A DNA stretch of 17,057 bases from Actinomycetes bacterium (GCA_023411615.1 JAEYOR010000026.1:1-17057); one strand, 5' to 3'; counted from the stretch's first letter, positions 1 through 7,990 are shown. Program-made: numbers and translations. Notes: generated by a model not told the origin, from the sequence alone.

Positions 1-2
1 CC

Positions 3-986
3 CGCCAACCCCCCGGGGCCGGGGGGGCCCCCACCGCCGCACTCGTGTGGGTGGCGCGCACGGTGTCGGCCCTTCCAGACCCGGACTTCTCGCCTGCTCT
101 CGCGGTAGCCGCCGGAGCGGGCCAAGCCGCGCTCGGCGTCGGCCTGCCTGCGCTCGTGGGAGTCGTCCTCAGGGGCCGCGCTGACATGCATGCCGCCCGA
201 GAGCGCGAACTCATCGCGCGCGCGGATGAGCAGGAGGCACGCACCGAGGCCGCGCTCGCCGCAGAGCGCACCGCGATCGCCCGCGAACTCCACGACATTG
301 CGGCCCATCACCTGTCCGGAATTGCCATCATGGCGTCGGCCATCTCGCAACAGGTGGACACTGACCCGGCCGCAGCCAAGGCCTCCCTCAAAGACGTCCG
401 CACTCAAACCCGCACCCTCCTCGACGAACTCCGCGGCCTTGTCACACTCCTCCGCAGCGATGAGGGCGCCACCGTTGCCGTCGAGTCGCTCGCGGGCGTC
501 GAGACTTTGGTGGACAGTGCACATCTGCGCGGCCAGGCCGTGACACTCACCCTCGCACCAGCCCCTGACACGGCCGGCGCTCCCCCCGGCACTACGGCCG
601 ACGCTCCCCTCACCCACGCCACCGCTCTCGCCTCACTCGCCGCCGGCATCGGCCCGCTGAGCCAATTCGCGGCCTACCGCACCATCCAGGAGGCACTCGC
701 CAACGCCGCGCGCCACGCTCCGGGCGCGCCCTGCGATGTCACTCTCACCGGCACGCCGCGAGCACTCGAGATCGAGATCATCAACGCCCGGGCACACCCC
801 GCCAACGGCCCCGCGCAAGCGCACGCGGCGAGCCACGCGGACTCAACCACCACGACGCATACCGGCTTTGGTCTCCGTGGCATGCAGGAACGCGCCGCTC
901 TCACCAAGTCACGCCTCACATACGGCCCCACTGACGACGGCGGCTGGCGCGTCGCACTCGCCGTGCCAAGGGAGGAGTCACGATGA
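3..986 (+). CDS. Sensor histidine kinase of a two-component system (5' truncated)
   Basis: Cytoplasmic signal-transducing kinase that autophosphorylates on histidine and passes the phosphate to the adjacent response regulator. The frame is open to the window edge, so the N-terminal membrane sensor lies mostly upstream; a GTG at 45 is probably internal. Counting from that GTG: a last hydrophobic segment (about 17-43), a charged coiled-coil linker, the HisKA_3 H-box RELHDIAAHHLSG with the phospho-accepting His83, an N-box with E217 and N220 (EALANAARHAPG), and a G-box GFGLRGMQER (274-283). An Ala/Pro/Thr-rich insert (about 172-207) splits the region before the ATPase core, and another Ala/His/Thr-rich stretch precedes the G-box. 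It overlaps the regulator by 4 bp (ATGA), so the two are translationally coupled. The signal cannot be inferred. Confidence 0.93.
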   Translation, partial: RQPPGAGGAPTAALVWVARTVSALPDPDFSPALAVAAGAGQAALGVGLPALVGVVLRGRADMHAARERELIARADEQEARTEAALAAERTAIARELHDIAAHHLSGIAIMASAISQQVDTDPAAAKASLKDVRTQTRTLLDELRGLVTLLRSDEGATVAVESLAGVETLVDSAHLRGQAVTLTLAPAPDTAGAPPGTTADAPLTHATALASLAAGIGPLSQFAAYRTIQEALANAARHAPGAPCDVTLTGTPRALEIEIINARAHPANGPAQAHAASHADSTTTTHTGFGLRGMQERAALTKSRLTYGPTDDGGWRVALAVPREESR

Positions 987-1651
987 TTCGCGTTCTCATT
1001 GCCGATGACCAAGCGCTCGTGCGCGCCGGGCTCGCCGCGCTCCTCGACAGCCAACCGGACATCGAGGTGGTGGGCACGGCCGCCGACGGCGATCAAGCTG
1101 TCGCGATGGCCCGCGAGCTCCGGCCCGACGTCGCCTGCGTAGACGTCCGCATGCCCGGCAGGGATGGCATCAGTGTCACCCGCGAGCTCAGCAGCACATC
1201 AACCGGCACCGCCATCCCCGTCCTCATCCTCACCACCTTCGCAATCGACGATTACGTCTTCGCCGCTCTCGAGGCTGGCGCCGCTGGCTTCATGTTGAAG
1301 GACTCCGAGCCGGAGGACATCGTCGCGGCAATCCGTACAGTCGCCGCCGGCAACGGCACGCTCGACGCTTCTCTCACCCGCACGGTGATCCGCGAGTTCT
1401 CGCGCCGTCGCCAAACGATGCCCGTCACCGTCACCAATCCGTCGGAAATTCTCTCTCCGCGAGAGCTCGACATCCTCCTGCTCCTCTCGCAGGGCCTCTC
1501 CAATGAGGACATCGCGCGCACGCTCGTGCTCGAGGTCTCGACGGTGAAGTCGCATATCTCGCGGATGCTGCCCAAAATCGGAGTCAGTTCACGTCTCCAA
1601 GCCGTGGTCTGGGCGTATCAGCACCGTGTGGTCGACATCCAGCAGCAGTAG
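983..1651 (+). CDS. NarL/FixJ-family response regulator
   Basis: DNA-binding partner of the upstream kinase, 222 residues, full length for the family. The receiver domain shows the acidic pair D9/D10, the phospho-acceptor D54 (VDVRMPG), the LTTF switch Thr near 84-85, and Lys106 (FMLKDSEP). The C-terminal LuxR-type helix-turn-helix spans about 157-215 (LSPRELDILLLLSQG, then EVSTVKSHISRMLPKIG). The ATG lies inside the kinase stop (ATGA). The ABC transporter 162 bp downstream on the same strand is the most likely target, by analogy with kinase-regulator-ABC modules; this is inference. The last codons (QQQ-stop) lie within a 20-bp tandem duplication. Confidence 0.96.
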   Translation: MIRVLIADDQALVRAGLAALLDSQPDIEVVGTAADGDQAVAMARELRPDVACVDVRMPGRDGISVTRELSSTSTGTAIPVLILTTFAIDDYVFAALEAGAAGFMLKDSEPEDIVAAIRTVAAGNGTLDASLTRTVIREFSRRRQTMPVTVTNPSEILSPRELDILLLLSQGLSNEDIARTLVLEVSTVKSHISRMLPKIGVSSRLQAVVWAYQHRVVDIQQQ

Positions 1652-1684
1652 TCGCCGTCCAGCAGCAGTAGTCGCCGTCCAGCA
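1640..1684 (+). repeat. 20-bp tandem direct repeat spanning a stop codon
   Basis: The unit CAGCAGCAGTAGTCGCCGTC occurs at 1640-1659 and again at 1660-1679, with a partial third start (CAGCA) at 1680-1684. The first unit encodes Gln-Gln-Gln-stop at the end of the response regulator; the second copy is non-coding. Looks like slippage or duplication. Confidence 0.9.
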
Positions 1685-1704
1685 ATAGCGCCCGTTCCTC
1701 CTTT

Positions 1705-1730
1705 AGGTGGAACCTTCGAGGTGACCACTT
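1705..1730 (+). promoter_or_regulatory. Imperfect dyad upstream of the ABC operon, possible response-regulator site
   Basis: Inner arms ACCT (1712-1715) and AGGT (1719-1722) flank TCG. Outer arms AGGTGG (1705-1710) and CCACTT (1725-1730) are complementary with one mismatch, with the spacers out of register by one base. It lies between the regulator gene and the ABC ATPase start at 1814. Assignment as the regulator's binding site rests on position only. Confidence 0.25.
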
Positions 1731-1813
1731 TGGACGCTAGAGGCGCGCCACCCCCTCTCCGTAGCGTCGGCGTTATCGGCGCAACAGCGTCGTCCCCGAC
1801 CAAGGAGAGCCCC

Positions 1814-2569
1814 ATGACCCTCACGCCAGACCTCCAGGCCCCGCCCCGCGCGGCGGTCACCCTCACCGATGTCCACAAGACGTACGCCGCGGCCGCCGGG
1901 CCCGTGTACGCCCTCCGTTCTGTCTCGCTCACGGTCCCCGCGGGTTCCTTCATCGCCGTGATGGGGCCTTCGGGCTCGGGCAAGTCCACGCTGCTCAATT
2001 GCGCTGCAGGCCTTGACTCCCCCACGTCCGGCCGCATCGTCGTGGGAGGCACGGATATCAGCAGGCTTTCGGCCGACGCTCTCACCCGTTTTCGCCGCCG
2101 TCACGTGGGATTTGTGTTCCAGGCGTACAACCTTGTGCCGCACCTCACCGTGCAAGAGAACCTTCACTTGCCGTGGTGGCTCGACAGCACGGCGCCTGAC
2201 CTCGCGCGCCAAGAGGAACTCCTCGAAGCGGTTGGTCTCGCGGGCATGGGCCACCGCAAGCCCACCGAGCTTTCGGGAGGCCAGGCCCAGCGCGTGGCGA
2301 TTGCCCGCGCCCTCGTCAACCAGCCCGACGTTGTCTTTGCCGACGAGCCGACCGGCGCCTTGGACTCGCACACCGGGGCGAAGATTCTCGCGACCCTGCG
2401 TCAGGCAGTCGAGCGCTTCGACCAGACGCTCGTCATGGTGACCCATGACCCGGTGGTTGCCGCGGCCGCGGACGAGGTGGTGTTCCTCGCGGACGGTGCC
2501 GTGGTGGACCGTGCCGTTGCAGCGTCGGCCGCCGAGATCTCTGACCGCGTACTGAACTTGGGACGGTAA
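1814..2569 (+). CDS. ABC transporter ATP-binding protein (MacB/LolD type)
   Basis: ATPase subunit that powers the permease encoded 5 bp downstream. The 251 residues hold every catalytic motif: Walker A GPSGSGKST (51-59), Q-loop Q103 (VFQAYNLVPHLTV), signature LSGGQ (153-157), Walker B VVFADE (173-178), D-loop SALD-like GALD, and H-loop H211 (MVTHDP). The ATG at 1814 is chosen because AAGGAG stands at 1802-1807 and because the ABC domain begins right after it; the frame is open further up but that part is not protein-like. Pairing with an FtsX-type permease places it in the MacB/LolCDE class of mechanotransmission ATPases rather than the classical importers. Likely controlled by the upstream two-component system. 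Confidence 0.96.
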   Translation: MTLTPDLQAPPRAAVTLTDVHKTYAAAAGPVYALRSVSLTVPAGSFIAVMGPSGSGKSTLLNCAAGLDSPTSGRIVVGGTDISRLSADALTRFRRRHVGFVFQAYNLVPHLTVQENLHLPWWLDSTAPDLARQEELLEAVGLAGMGHRKPTELSGGQAQRVAIARALVNQPDVVFADEPTGALDSHTGAKILATLRQAVERFDQTLVMVTHDPVVAAAADEVVFLADGAVVDRAVAASAAEISDRVLNLGR

Positions 2570-2574
2570 CCGCC

Positions 2575-4467
2575 ATGAAGAAACTCTCACTCGCCGCTTT
2601 GCGAGCACACTGGCCCAGCGCCACAGGCGTCTTCCTCACCATCTTCCTTGCCACCACGATCGTCTCCGCTGCGGCGGTGCTGGTGGTCTCCGGCGTGCAG
2701 GCGGAGGACCGTTTCTCCCCCACCGCCACCATGCTTCCTGCGCTCATGACGTCCTTTGGCGGCGTCGCGGTCATGATTGCGACGTTCGTCGTCTCGACGG
2801 CGGTCGCGGGCGCTCTCCGGGATCGCCGCCGCGAGTTTGCCCTGCTTCGCGCGGTGGGAGCCGACTCGCGTCAGGTGCGAGCGCTCGTCACGGGCGAGGT
2901 GATGGCGGTCGCCTCGGCGGCGATCATCCTGGGCTCAGGTGCTGGGTATGGCGGAGCATACGCGCTCGTCCCACTCCTGCGCCGGAACGGTTTCGTCGAG
3001 CCGGACTTCACGCCTGCACTGTCAGCGTGGCCGCTCATCGCGAGCGCGGCACTCCTTTTGCCGGCCGCCTTTGTTGCGAGTCGACTCGCAGCACGTGAGA
3101 TGGCACGCCTCAACCCGACTGCCGCGGTGGGCGCCGCTGCCGTCGACAAGAGCACCCTTGGAGCGGGCCGCATTGTGAGCGCGTGGATTTGCGGGGCCGC
3201 CGGGCTCGCGTCTGTTGTCACGCCGCTCTTCGTCCCCGGAATGATGGGCGCGGCAATGGGTGCGATGTCGTCCATCCTGCTCATCACTGCCGTTGCACTC
3301 GCTGGCCCCGCCGTTGTTGCTCGCGGCGCAGCATGGGCGGCGGGACGTGGGCATGGCCGACGCCGCGCGGCAGTCGCACTCGCTACCGCCAACGCTCGGG
3401 GCTTCTCGCGTCGCCTCACCGCGGTTGTTGTTCCCCTCGCGCTCCTTGTGGCGCTCGGCACCATCCAATCGGGCACCAACGCAATTGCCGCCGAGGCGGG
3501 GCGCCAGCAAATGACCGACGCCATGGCGGGAGATCTCGTGTGGGTGGGGAACGCCGCCGACGCTGGAGCCGTCACCGAGCAACTCGCGGCTCAACCCGGG
3601 GCTGGGGATGTCGCGGTGATTCGCGACGAAATGGTGCAGGTGCGTCTCGATGAGAGTGACGAAGAGATGCCGTTTATGAGTGGCCTTGCGTGGGAGCCTG
3701 CCGTTGTTCGCGCTGTGGATCAGCCGAGCGACGCGCTGGTGTTCGACCCGGACGTGACGCGTGGCTCCCTCGCGGACCTTGCGGCGCCGGGCACGGTAGC
3801 GGCGAGCACCGACGCCCTGTTCGGTACGGGCAAGGGCATTGGCGACACCATCTCGGTGCGTGACCGTGACGGGGTGGAGACAGCCTTGACGATTGTGGCG
3901 CTCTACGAGCGCGGCATGGGCGTGGGCCCGTTCCTCACCGGGCCGGATGGCCTTGGCCTGGGAGACCCGGCGACGGCGTCGGCCATGGTGATTGTCCGCG
4001 CGAATGCGGACGGTGCGGAGTCTCTGCTTGCCTCGGCAAGCGCGCTCGGGTTGATGAGCGTCGACGACTACGTGGGCGCGGCGACGCAGAACACCGGCGA
4101 CACGTTGTCACTCGTGTTGCTCCTTGCCTTGCTTGCCTTCGTCGGGATCGCGGCAGGCAACACCCTCGTGCTCGCCACACGCAGCCGCCGCAACGAGTTT
4201 GTCCTCTTGTCTCGCATCGGATCGACTCGCCGACAGGTGCGGTCGATGCTCGGTGTCGAGGCAGGACTCATCGCGGTGGGCGCTGTGGGCATCGGCACCC
4301 TGGTGGCGTTGCCGGGACTGGTGACGGCGTCCGTCGCGATGGTGGAGGGCTTCAGCCTTGGACTCGACCCGGTGCTGTATCTCGGACTTGCCGGCACCGC
4401 CGTGGCGACATCGTTCCTCTGCGTGCTCGGCGCCCGGCCGCTACGGCGAGTGCGGCAGGCAATCTAG
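2575..4467 (+). CDS. FtsX-like ABC permease
   Basis: Integral membrane partner of the preceding ATPase, 630 residues, with about ten predicted membrane segments. A short N-terminal segment (about 17-40) is followed by helices near 60-80, 105-130 and 150-170 that match an FtsX domain, then a middle hydrophobic block (about 200-305), a soluble extracytoplasmic region (about 305-510), and a second FtsX-type core (about 513-622). The motifs AGALRDRRREFALLRAVGADSRQVR and LATRSRRNEFVLLSRIGSTRRQVR (shown in part: REFALLRAVGA, NEFVLLSRIGS) are the repeated cytoplasmic coupling elements of this family. The doubled domain in one chain means one protein could supply both halves of the pore. Substrate unknown; lipids, peptides or antibiotics are typical for relatives. 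Confidence 0.93.
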   Translation: MKKLSLAALRAHWPSATGVFLTIFLATTIVSAAAVLVVSGVQAEDRFSPTATMLPALMTSFGGVAVMIATFVVSTAVAGALRDRRREFALLRAVGADSRQVRALVTGEVMAVASAAIILGSGAGYGGAYALVPLLRRNGFVEPDFTPALSAWPLIASAALLLPAAFVASRLAAREMARLNPTAAVGAAAVDKSTLGAGRIVSAWICGAAGLASVVTPLFVPGMMGAAMGAMSSILLITAVALAGPAVVARGAAWAAGRGHGRRRAAVALATANARGFSRRLTAVVVPLALLVALGTIQSGTNAIAAEAGRQQMTDAMAGDLVWVGNAADAGAVTEQLAAQPGAGDVAVIRDEMVQVRLDESDEEMPFMSGLAWEPAVVRAVDQPSDALVFDPDVTRGSLADLAAPGTVAASTDALFGTGKGIGDTISVRDRDGVETALTIVALYERGMGVGPFLTGPDGLGLGDPATASAMVIVRANADGAESLLASASALGLMSVDDYVGAATQNTGDTLSLVLLLALLAFVGIAAGNTLVLATRSRRNEFVLLSRIGSTRRQVRSMLGVEAGLIAVGAVGIGTLVALPGLVTASVAMVEGFSLGLDPVLYLGLAGTAVATSFLCVLGARPLRRVRQAI

Positions 4468-4470
4468 CCG

Positions 4471-4506
4471 CAGCGTCGACCTCAGCGTCGGCCACAGCGT
4501 CGGCCG
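4471..4506 (+). repeat. Three 12-bp tandem repeats after the permease stop
   Basis: CAGCGTCGACCT (4471-4482), CAGCGTCGGCCA (4483-4494) and CAGCGTCGGCCG (4495-4506) lie head to tail in the 48-bp gap between two convergent genes. Units 2 and 3 each contain the over-represented word AGCGTCGGC. Confidence 0.85.
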
Positions 4507-4515
4507 CTTAAGAGG

Positions 4516-5979
4516 TCAGTGGGCCTGCCGCCTTGAGTCAATCGAGGCGGCAGGCTCGCGCCGCGTTAAATCAATCGCGCGGGGCACAAGGGGCTCGCGC
4601 ACGCGCGGGAACGCAATCACGCCCACCACCACGGCGATTCCGGCAACAACTGCAGCGGCGGTGTGTGCGGCCGAAAGGCCTGCGTGGGCAGCCGCCAGCA
4701 CCCCTTCGCCACGGCCAAGCGCTGCCACTCGAATGGCGGAATCGACTGCTCCAAACACTGCAATGCCAATGGCTCCACCAATCTGAGCGGTTGCGGATGC
4801 GAGACCGGAACTCACGCCGGCATTCCGGGCGGCCATGCCGTCGGCGATCACCAACGTGGTTGGCGTGAAACTAAACGCGACACCACTTGCTGCGAGAACG
4901 AGCGCCGGGAGCACGCGCAACACGTAGGAGTCTCCGGGGTTGACGGATGCCAAGAGCAGGTGAGCAACAACGAGCAACCCCACGCCAATAACGGCCACGC
5001 GCTGAGGGCCGAGCAACGCTAACGCTCGGGGCAAGACCACCGCGCTCACAGCAAATCCCGCCACCGAGGTGGGAAGCATCGCGAGGCCTGCGGATGCCGG
5101 ACTGAACTGCAGCACCTGCTGAATGAGCAGCGCGACCAGAACAAAGCACGCGACGCGAGCCGCTCCTCCCAACATATTGACCACAACCCCGCCACAGACA
5201 CGGCGATCGCGCAGTGCCGCGAGCGGCAGGATCGGGTCCACTGCCCCACGTTCGGCCTTCACAAAAACGATGACGCTCGCCGCAGCCACCGCGCTTGCCG
5301 CAACCACCTCAACCGACGCGAAGCCAACGTTCGGCGCACTGAGAACGCCATAGACGACTGCAACGGCCCCCGCGGTGATCGCGCCCGCCCCCGTCACATC
5401 GAAGTCCCGTCGAACGCCACGTTCATCGGCTGGAAGCAGCACCCCACCCGCAACCGCGAGAATGGCTGCCACGCCACCGGTCAAGAGCATGACGCTGTGC
5501 CAGCCAGCTCCTCCCGCGAGCACGCCTCCAACGCTCACGCCGGTCGCGCCGCCCACCGTTGAGGCCGCTCCCCACCAACTCATCGCACGGGCACGGGAAG
5601 CACCCTCGAATCGCGACAAGATGAGAGACATCGCGGCCGGACTGAGGGCGGCAGCACCCGCTCCTTGAAGAAGCCGGGAAACGACGAGCTCCCCACCGCT
5701 GGACGCCATTGCCCCCAGGGCGGAACCGAGCACAAGCACGGCAGCTCCCGTGAGAAACATGCGTCGCCTGCCAAGAACGTCGGCGGCGCGTCCCGAAATG
5801 AGCAGCAGCCCGCCAAATGTGAGGAAGTAGGCGTTGAGGACCCAAGCCGTGCCAATTGCTGACAGATTCAGATCCTCCGCGATAGACGGAACGGCGACGT
5901 TCAGCACGCTGGAATCGAGCATCACCACCATTTGCGCCGCGATCAGGGTGAGGATCAGCGGCATCGTGCGCTCACGCAT
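4516..5979 (-). CDS. MFS drug:H+ antiporter, DHA2 (EmrB/QacA-like)
   Basis: Inner-membrane efflux pump of 487 residues, close to the usual length of 14-helix DHA2 transporters. It shows the motif D1-like LDSSVLNVAVP (21-31, with D22 in the first helix), motif A GRAADVLGRRR (63-73) and a glycine-rich motif C-like stretch GGATGVSVGGVLAG in helix 5. The start at 5979 is preferred over 6003 because AGGTGG lies about 9 nt upstream and because it overlaps the acetyltransferase stop by 8 nt (translational coupling). The last 13 or so codons contain the hairpin at 4523-4555. Linkage to GNAT and TetR genes suggests a repressor-controlled resistance locus; substrate unknown. Confidence 0.94.
   Translation of the reverse strand: MRERTMPLILTLIAAQMVVMLDSSVLNVAVPSIAEDLNLSAIGTAWVLNAYFLTFGGLLLISGRAADVLGRRRMFLTGAAVLVLGSALGAMASSGGELVVSRLLQGAGAAALSPAAMSLILSRFEGASRARAMSWWGAASTVGGATGVSVGGVLAGGAGWHSVMLLTGGVAAILAVAGGVLLPADERGVRRDFDVTGAGAITAGAVAVVYGVLSAPNVGFASVEVVAASAVAAASVIVFVKAERGAVDPILPLAALRDRRVCGGVVVNMLGGAARVACFVLVALLIQQVLQFSPASAGLAMLPTSVAGFAVSAVVLPRALALLGPQRVAVIGVGLLVVAHLLLASVNPGDSYVLRVLPALVLAASGVAFSFTPTTLVIADGMAARNAGVSSGLASATAQIGGAIGIAVFGAVDSAIRVAALGRGEGVLAAAHAGLSAAHTAAAVVAGIAVVVGVIAFPRVREPLVPRAIDLTRREPAASIDSRRQAH
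4523..4555. terminator. Strong hairpin between convergent operons, probable bidirectional terminator
   Basis: GCCTGCCGCCT (4523-4533) and AGGCGGCAGGC (4545-4555) form a perfect 11-bp stem with an 11-nt loop. It lies inside the last codons of the MFS gene, whose stop is at 4516-4518, and 56 bp after the permease stop. Neither side has a U-tract, which is common for GC-rich actinobacterial terminators, so function is inferred. Confidence 0.6.
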
Positions 5980-6469
5980 GCGTGTCGACCACCTGTACCG
6001 CAACGCCCTGTGCGAGGTGACGGTTGTACGCCTCGGGCGTCCACGCCGCAGTCGTCTTGGTGCTCAGCGTCGCACCCAAGCGCAAGTAGAAGCGGTGACC
6101 GGCATGATTGTCGAGGCGCGCACCCCAGATGACGATCAGGTCCTCGCGTGAAGCAAACGCGGCAACCGTGTTCATGAGGAGGGTGCCGATCCCCTTGTCC
6201 CGGTATCCCGGGCGCACGTAGAGATCATCGAGCGCGAGAAGGTCGCCGCCACTCCACAAATGCAGCCGACGCAGGGTGGACACAAATCCCACCGCGTCGC
6301 CGCCTGCACGGGCAATGAAAACAGTCACGTCAGGCCGGGCCAGAACTGCTTTCCACGACTCAGCGGTCGCATGGACGTCGTCAAGGGTGTTCTCGTGGGT
6401 TGCGAGTTCGCGGACCATCGCGTCGATGTCGTGCGCGTCCTCGGTCGTGGCGAGCCGGATTGAGACCAT
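5972..6469 (-). CDS. GNAT-family N-acetyltransferase
   Basis: Predicted acetyl-CoA-dependent acyltransferase of 165 residues, cytoplasmic. The beta4-alpha3 acetyl-CoA site is clear: LDDLYVRPGYRDKGIGTLLM, with the Q/RxxGxG/A motif R90-D-K-G-I-G95. The later segment GHRFYLRLGA matches motif B. The ATG at 6469 has AAGGAA a few bases upstream. It is the first gene of a two-gene - strand operon with the MFS pump and is divergent from the TetR gene. By context it may modify a toxic compound that the pump exports, but the acceptor cannot be read from the sequence. Confidence 0.93.
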   Translation of the reverse strand: MVSIRLATTEDAHDIDAMVRELATHENTLDDVHATAESWKAVLARPDVTVFIARAGGDAVGFVSTLRRLHLWSGGDLLALDDLYVRPGYRDKGIGTLLMNTVAAFASREDLIVIWGARLDNHAGHRFYLRLGATLSTKTTAAWTPEAYNRHLAQGVAVQVVDTHA

Positions 6470-6496
6470 GGGGATTCCTTACATCGTTCTCATGTT

Positions 6497-6513
6497 GCCG
6501 TACGCCGTACGGC
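6497..6513. promoter_or_regulatory. Operator-like palindrome 1 (TetR locus)
   Basis: GCCGTACGCCGTACGGC: 7-bp arms GCCGTAC/GTACGGC around a 3-bp centre, in the 94-bp gap between the divergent GNAT and TetR genes. Size and position fit a TetR operator. A candidate -35 TTGCCG (6495-6500) overlaps it. Confidence 0.7.
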
Positions 6514-6529
6514 CTCGCGTAAATCATGC

Positions 6530-6546
6530 CCCGTACGCTGTACGCT
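6530..6546. promoter_or_regulatory. Operator-like palindrome 2 (TetR locus)
   Basis: CCCGTACGCTGTACGCT: the same GTAC-N3-GTAC core as site 1 with degenerate outer bases. Its centre is 33 bp (about three helical turns) from the centre of site 1, so two dimers would bind the same DNA face. It ends 17 bp before the TetR start codon and covers the likely -10/transcript start. Confidence 0.62.
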
Positions 6547-6563
6547 GTCAAGAGGAGGTTCGC

Positions 6564-7217
6564 ATGGCACAAAAACTGACCCAGCGGCGCATCGCGGAGG
6601 CCGCATTGGCTGCGATCGACGCCGACGGTATTGATGCGCTCACGATGCGACGGCTTGCGGAGCGGCTCGGATCGTCCGCCATGTCGCTTTACACGTACTT
6701 CCCCGACAAAGAGGCCGTTCTTGATGGAGTTGCACAGCTGCTGCTGGCCGAGGTCGAGTCGCCCCCAGAGGACGCTCACTGGCGGGACGCGATGCGCTTC
6801 ATCATGCGCTCGGTGCGGCATGTGGCACTCGCGCACCCGAACGCTGCTGGGCTGATCCGCCAGTTCCCCCCGCACACGCCCGATGCTCTTGCGTTTGTCG
6901 AGGCCGGCTTCCGCTGCTTTCGCCGCGCAGGATTCGACGCGCTCAGCACCGCACGGTGCTATCGCGCCCTCGCGGCCTATTCGCTCGGGACGCTCGATAT
7001 CGAAGTGGGCGGGTACTTTTCGGCCGACGCTCGGGCCGCCTCCCCCACGAGCCGCGCCGAGATCGCGGCGCCAAGCGTGGAGAAGTTACTCCCTCTTGTC
7101 ACCGAGATCGGCCCCACGCTCAGTGCTCAAGACGACGCGGCGGAGTTCGAGTACGGACTCGAGTTATTGCTGGACGGCTTCGCTGACGCGATGGCTCGTG
7201 CCGGTCGGACGGTGTAG
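6564..7217 (+). CDS. TetR/AcrR-family transcriptional repressor
   Basis: 217-residue ligand-responsive repressor. The N-terminal DNA-binding domain is intact: helix-turn-helix about 27-47 (TMRRLAERLGSSAMSLYTYF), followed by the family-typical PDKEAVLDGVAQLL. The remainder is a helical ligand/dimer domain of the larger C-terminal type (about 80-215). The ATG at 6564 is chosen because AGGAGG (6553-6558) stands 5 nt upstream; an upstream in-frame ATG at 6276 lies within the divergent gene and is rejected. Likely represses itself and the GNAT-MFS operon through the two palindromes just upstream, with release by the pump's substrate; inferred from layout. Confidence 0.95.
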   Translation: MAQKLTQRRIAEAALAAIDADGIDALTMRRLAERLGSSAMSLYTYFPDKEAVLDGVAQLLLAEVESPPEDAHWRDAMRFIMRSVRHVALAHPNAAGLIRQFPPHTPDALAFVEAGFRCFRRAGFDALSTARCYRALAAYSLGTLDIEVGGYFSADARAASPTSRAEIAAPSVEKLLPLVTEIGPTLSAQDDAAEFEYGLELLLDGFADAMARAGRTV

Positions 7218-7307
7218 CGACCTCCTCATCGGGCGCCATCGCCGCTGCTCAACCTCTACGCACACCGTCGTATGGCGCAGCCGTTACCTCCGCGCGAATC
7301 TAGCGAT

Positions 7308-7958
7308 ATGTCCCGTTCTGCACCCCTCTTTCGTCATCATGTTGTGGTTGCCGTCGCGTGCGCCTCGCTTGCCGCTATAGCCCTCGTCGGATGCGATCGA
7401 GACGAGCCCGAGTCCGACGAAGTGGTCATTGTGACCCCGAGCGGGAGCGCGAGCCCGGCGGGATCGGATGATGACGGCACGATCACCCTTGAGGCGATCA
7501 CCCCCGCACCAAGCACGGATGACGAGTACTGCACCGCCGTCATCACAGCAATGACGGACTACAACACCGCACTTCAGACGTACGTTGACGACGTGATCCC
7601 GGCGACTCTCACCGCGGCTGAGACCAACGACTTGTCAGGCATCAATGACCTCGGGGGGACGGTCAACGCACTCGCGCTCGACGCCTTTGATCGCGTAACG
7701 GCGGCCAAGGCGCTCGTCGATGACAAGGCCGCGAGCGAGGGCCTCAACGGGATGCTTGAGTACCTCAACTCGTACCTCATCCCTGCGGCGCTCATTATGA
7801 ACGCGGCCAATGACTTTGATGCGTTCAATGACGACATCACCGCGCACACCGAGGCACAGTTGCCGCTCATCCAACGCCAGTTCGGCCACGTAGAAGCAGT
7901 CAAGGACTACACATCCGAGCGTTGCGGCGTCGACCTCGAGGTTCTCACGGCCGGTTGA
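7308..7958 (+). CDS. Putative secreted lipoprotein, function unknown
   Basis: 216 residues. The N-terminus reads as a lipoprotein signal: Arg/His-rich n-region, hydrophobic core (VVVAVACASLAAIAL) and lipobox LVGC with Cys29 as the lipid anchor. The mature part starts with an acidic, Ser/Pro/Gly-rich tether (about 30-65), followed by a helical domain with two Cys (DEYCTAV near 80, SERCGVD near the end) that could pair. The ATG at 7308 gives the cleanest signal peptide; an in-frame ATG at 7272 would add 12 residues. Neither has a good ribosome site. No family recognised. It sits between the TetR gene and an unrelated regulator with no clear operon partner. Confidence 0.8.
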   Translation: MSRSAPLFRHHVVVAVACASLAAIALVGCDRDEPESDEVVIVTPSGSASPAGSDDDGTITLEAITPAPSTDDEYCTAVITAMTDYNTALQTYVDDVIPATLTAAETNDLSGINDLGGTVNALALDAFDRVTAAKALVDDKAASEGLNGMLEYLNSYLIPAALIMNAANDFDAFNDDITAHTEAQLPLIQRQFGHVEAVKDYTSERCGVDLEVLTAG

Positions 7959-7990
7959 TTCTCGATCTGCCAGCACGCGCGGGTCCGCTG

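Noticed and set aside
1..35. GC-only tract with GGGGCC/GGCCCC stem at the window edge
   Set aside because: Lies in the open kinase frame (Pro/Gly codons). No separate function can be supported, and long C/G runs are also error-prone in sequencing.
1703..2608. Long - strand open frame antisense to the ABC ATPase (and similar long antisense frames elsewhere)
   Set aside because: High GC removes stop codons from other frames. The + strand has all ATPase motifs, and the antisense frame is Arg/Gly/His-rich with no domain.
6276..6563. N-terminal extension of the TetR frame
   Set aside because: Overlaps the divergent acetyltransferase gene and both operators; the ATG at 6564 has a perfect AGGAGG.
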